From contig WNYE01000051.1 in assembly GCA_021396245.1 (NCBI GenBank), forward strand, positions 68,701 through 132,700: DNA of 64,000 nt, read 5' to 3'. This document shows positions 62,239 through 64,000 of this stretch, in pieces (positions within the stretch are counted from its first letter, which is position 1; the number at the start of each line of letters is the position of its first letter). The stretch is from Sporothrix humicola. Lineage: Eukaryota > Ascomycota > Sordariomycetes > Ophiostomatales > Ophiostomataceae. The notes beneath the pieces were generated by a model. It was not told the DNA's origin. It was given only the letters and a program-made list of their open reading frames with translations, and did not search any database. The position numbers and the translations under genes were made by a program.

Positions 62239-64000
62239 GATGTCTGAGTGCTGTGATTGAGTACTGTCGAAAATACAGTGCACAGGAATAGAGACAAGAC
62301 GAGGAGATGTGCAACAGAGGGCAAGGACGAGTTCGGGACGAGGGCAAGTTGCCCCCTTTTATGTCGAGACCATCCATGAGACCTTGAATGGGACCTTCAA
62401 TGGGACAATGTGACTATCATTGCGGCCATCCATGAAGTGCTTCAGAGCCGGAGAGCTGCAGACTCGCAGAGGCCGATCAGGGACCAGGGGGGTGCCGAGA
62501 GACACGAGCAGAGAAAGACATCAATGACACCCAAAAACAGAGACAACACGAGCACGTCACTCAACCTTGTCTCTGTGTGTATCTTCTCAAATGTCTTTTG
62601 TCGACTTTCTTATCCCGCTCATCCACTTGTGCCCTCCTCGCCCCAGGTTTCTCGGTTTCTAGGTTTTCAAGGTTTTGACCTTGTATGTCCTTCCCGTCCC
62701 CATCCTTCATGGATACCTTGGTGCCAGCCCTGCTGCTGCTGGTCGTTACCTATTTCGGGCAATGACATGGGAAAAGAGGAGAGGGTGGGCGCAAGGTACG
62801 CAGTAAAGTAACAGTAAACGCTTGTGTACATCGTTACACCTTGTTTGCTTTTTGCTCGTGGCCTGTGCCTGTCGTTCACCTCCTGCCCTTTTCGACTGAA
62901 CCGGTCGACGGCCCCGTCTGTTAGCTTGGCCCCGATCATCCGCCGTTGTTCTGTGCAGTGTGTGCTCTGCTGTGCTGTGTCATGGATAGCGCATCTTACA
63001 CAGCAGTTCCGAGCCCGAGTCTTTCGGGCAAACTGATTGGTGTGCCTGGCCTGCCATGACCCTGGCCGATGTTGTGTTGTTCCTGATCATCTTTCTTGTT
63101 TTTGGTCTTGGTTCTAGCTTTGGATCCTGTCTTGCCGAGCTTGTTTCTTACGATATCACACCGTTTCTCTCAATTTTGTCGCTCGAAATGTGCGCACTTC
63201 CCCGGGAAATTGCTCTTCTGGACTGTTGTATTTTGTCTGTTGGAAGTTCCTGCATTTCCTGCATGCAGTCGATGCAGTCGCGTGGTTGGCTCTTATCTTA
63301 GACCAGTCTGGCCGGGGTCAGCAAAGACAAAACAAACCAGAGCACCAAAGCACCGAAGCACAAGCGAAACCAAAGACACCATGCAGTCTTTGGCAGGTCG
63401 ACAAAAAGACGAAATGACAGGGAAAATCACAGCAAAAGCAGAAACGTGAAAAGTACCTTGTCTCCTTGCTTTGTCGCACCCGGTAGCTTCCCGCGTGTCC
63501 ACGCTCGAGTGCTGTGTCTCCCGCACTGCCGCACCTTTTGCAGTGTTGACTTCAAGTCAAGTCGTATGGTCCATCCGCTTGATGTAGAAATTCAGATCTA
63601 CCAGGGAACCTTCTCGATCGAGAAGGTCCGTGGGTGCAAGGTGCACACTACTGCGTACGGCACGCCCCCAAGTTCGCGCGGGCAGGCTGGCAGTCTACCC
63701 AAAAGCACCCAATCGCGACAGGCGCAGTGCCTTGCGCCCGCATCGACCCCTGTTTTTAGAGAATAAAAAGGAGAGAAATCACAAAGATCACAGGCCAGCA
63801 GTAGCATCCACTGCAACGCCGACGGGACATCTTAACAGCATTTAGCTATGGGTTGGGTGGCCGGCCTGAAGTGGATTTTTGTGCTTTGAACTCTGGTTCT
63901 CATGGTCCTTTTGTTCCTTTTGATTCTTTTGATCCTTTTTGCTCCATTTGGTGCGGGCGCTGCGGGCGCCTCGGGCTGTGTTTTGGTCTTGTCTTGCTGT
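62239..64000. other. terminal intergenic region, no gene seen
   Basis: The last 1.76 kb hold the promoter of the S41 gene and otherwise no supported coding sequence. Frames are up to 130 codons and lack domains. A perfect 20-bp palindrome lies at 63608. The final 100 bp contain a GATCCTTTT-type imperfect repeat. Confidence 0.45.
63608..63627. repeat. perfect 20-bp palindrome
   Basis: ACCTTCTCGATCGAGAAGGT reads the same on both strands over 20 bp. It lies in intergenic DNA near the window end. A second, smaller inverted repeat (GTGCA-AGG-TGCAC) follows closely. Confidence 0.9.

Overview
This window is nuclear DNA of a filamentous ascomycete, most likely a sordariomycete-type mould, though the sequence does not fix the species. 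The signs are short spliceosomal introns of 48-109 bp with GTRNGT donors, CTAAC/TTAAC branch sites and YAG acceptors. There is a Zn2Cys6 regulator, a fungal-type NACHT/WD40 receptor, an AA11 copper oxygenase, a GH11 xylanase and an intron-bearing elongator tRNA-Met. Most genes have strongly GC-ending codons; intergenic DNA is less GC-rich. I see no transposon, CRISPR array, rRNA gene or telomere. I support 23 solid or probable protein genes, one tentative three-exon mini-gene and one tRNA.

0-11 kb: a Zn2Cys6 transcription factor and an acyltransferase of the penicillin-acyltransferase (NTN hydrolase) family lie on the minus strand. An allantoate/nicotinate-type MFS permease and a small secreted Pro/Thr-rich protein follow on the plus strand. 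A 701-residue orphan protein on the minus strand closes the region.

11-25.5 kb is the most interesting part. It holds a 1244-residue intracellular protein ending in a subtilisin (S8) domain with an intact Asp-His-Ser triad, then a 529-residue protein of unknown function with a charged linker and a predicted coiled-coil tail. Diverging from that is a 2407-residue NLR-like receptor (NACHT_N-like region, NACHT, WD40-like blades). Its P-loop has lost the lysine, it carries an Arg-Ser repeat tract, and long charged inserts interrupt its propeller region. The neighbourhood resembles a fungal allorecognition or regulated-cell-death module (receptor, protease, candidate substrate); that role is inference.

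25.5-35 kb: a cytochrome P450 with paired inverted motifs upstream, a secreted and degenerate Hsp70/actin-fold protein, the tentative mini-gene, a TauD-type dioxygenase and a conserved-looking fungal orphan in three exons.

35-46.4 kb: an AA11 LPMO with a C-terminal X278-like module and a GH11 xylanase form a small polysaccharide-degrading neighbourhood. A dienelactone hydrolase, a phospholipase D and the tRNA-Met follow.

46.4-64 kb: a membrane-anchored duplicated amidohydrolase, a Gfo/Idh/MocA oxidoreductase, a regulator-like protein without a zinc cluster, a beta-carbonic anhydrase whose first 3' splice site sits in a perfect inverted repeat, an M50-type membrane metallopeptidase and a secreted S41-family peptidase. 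The last 1.7 kb has no supported gene.
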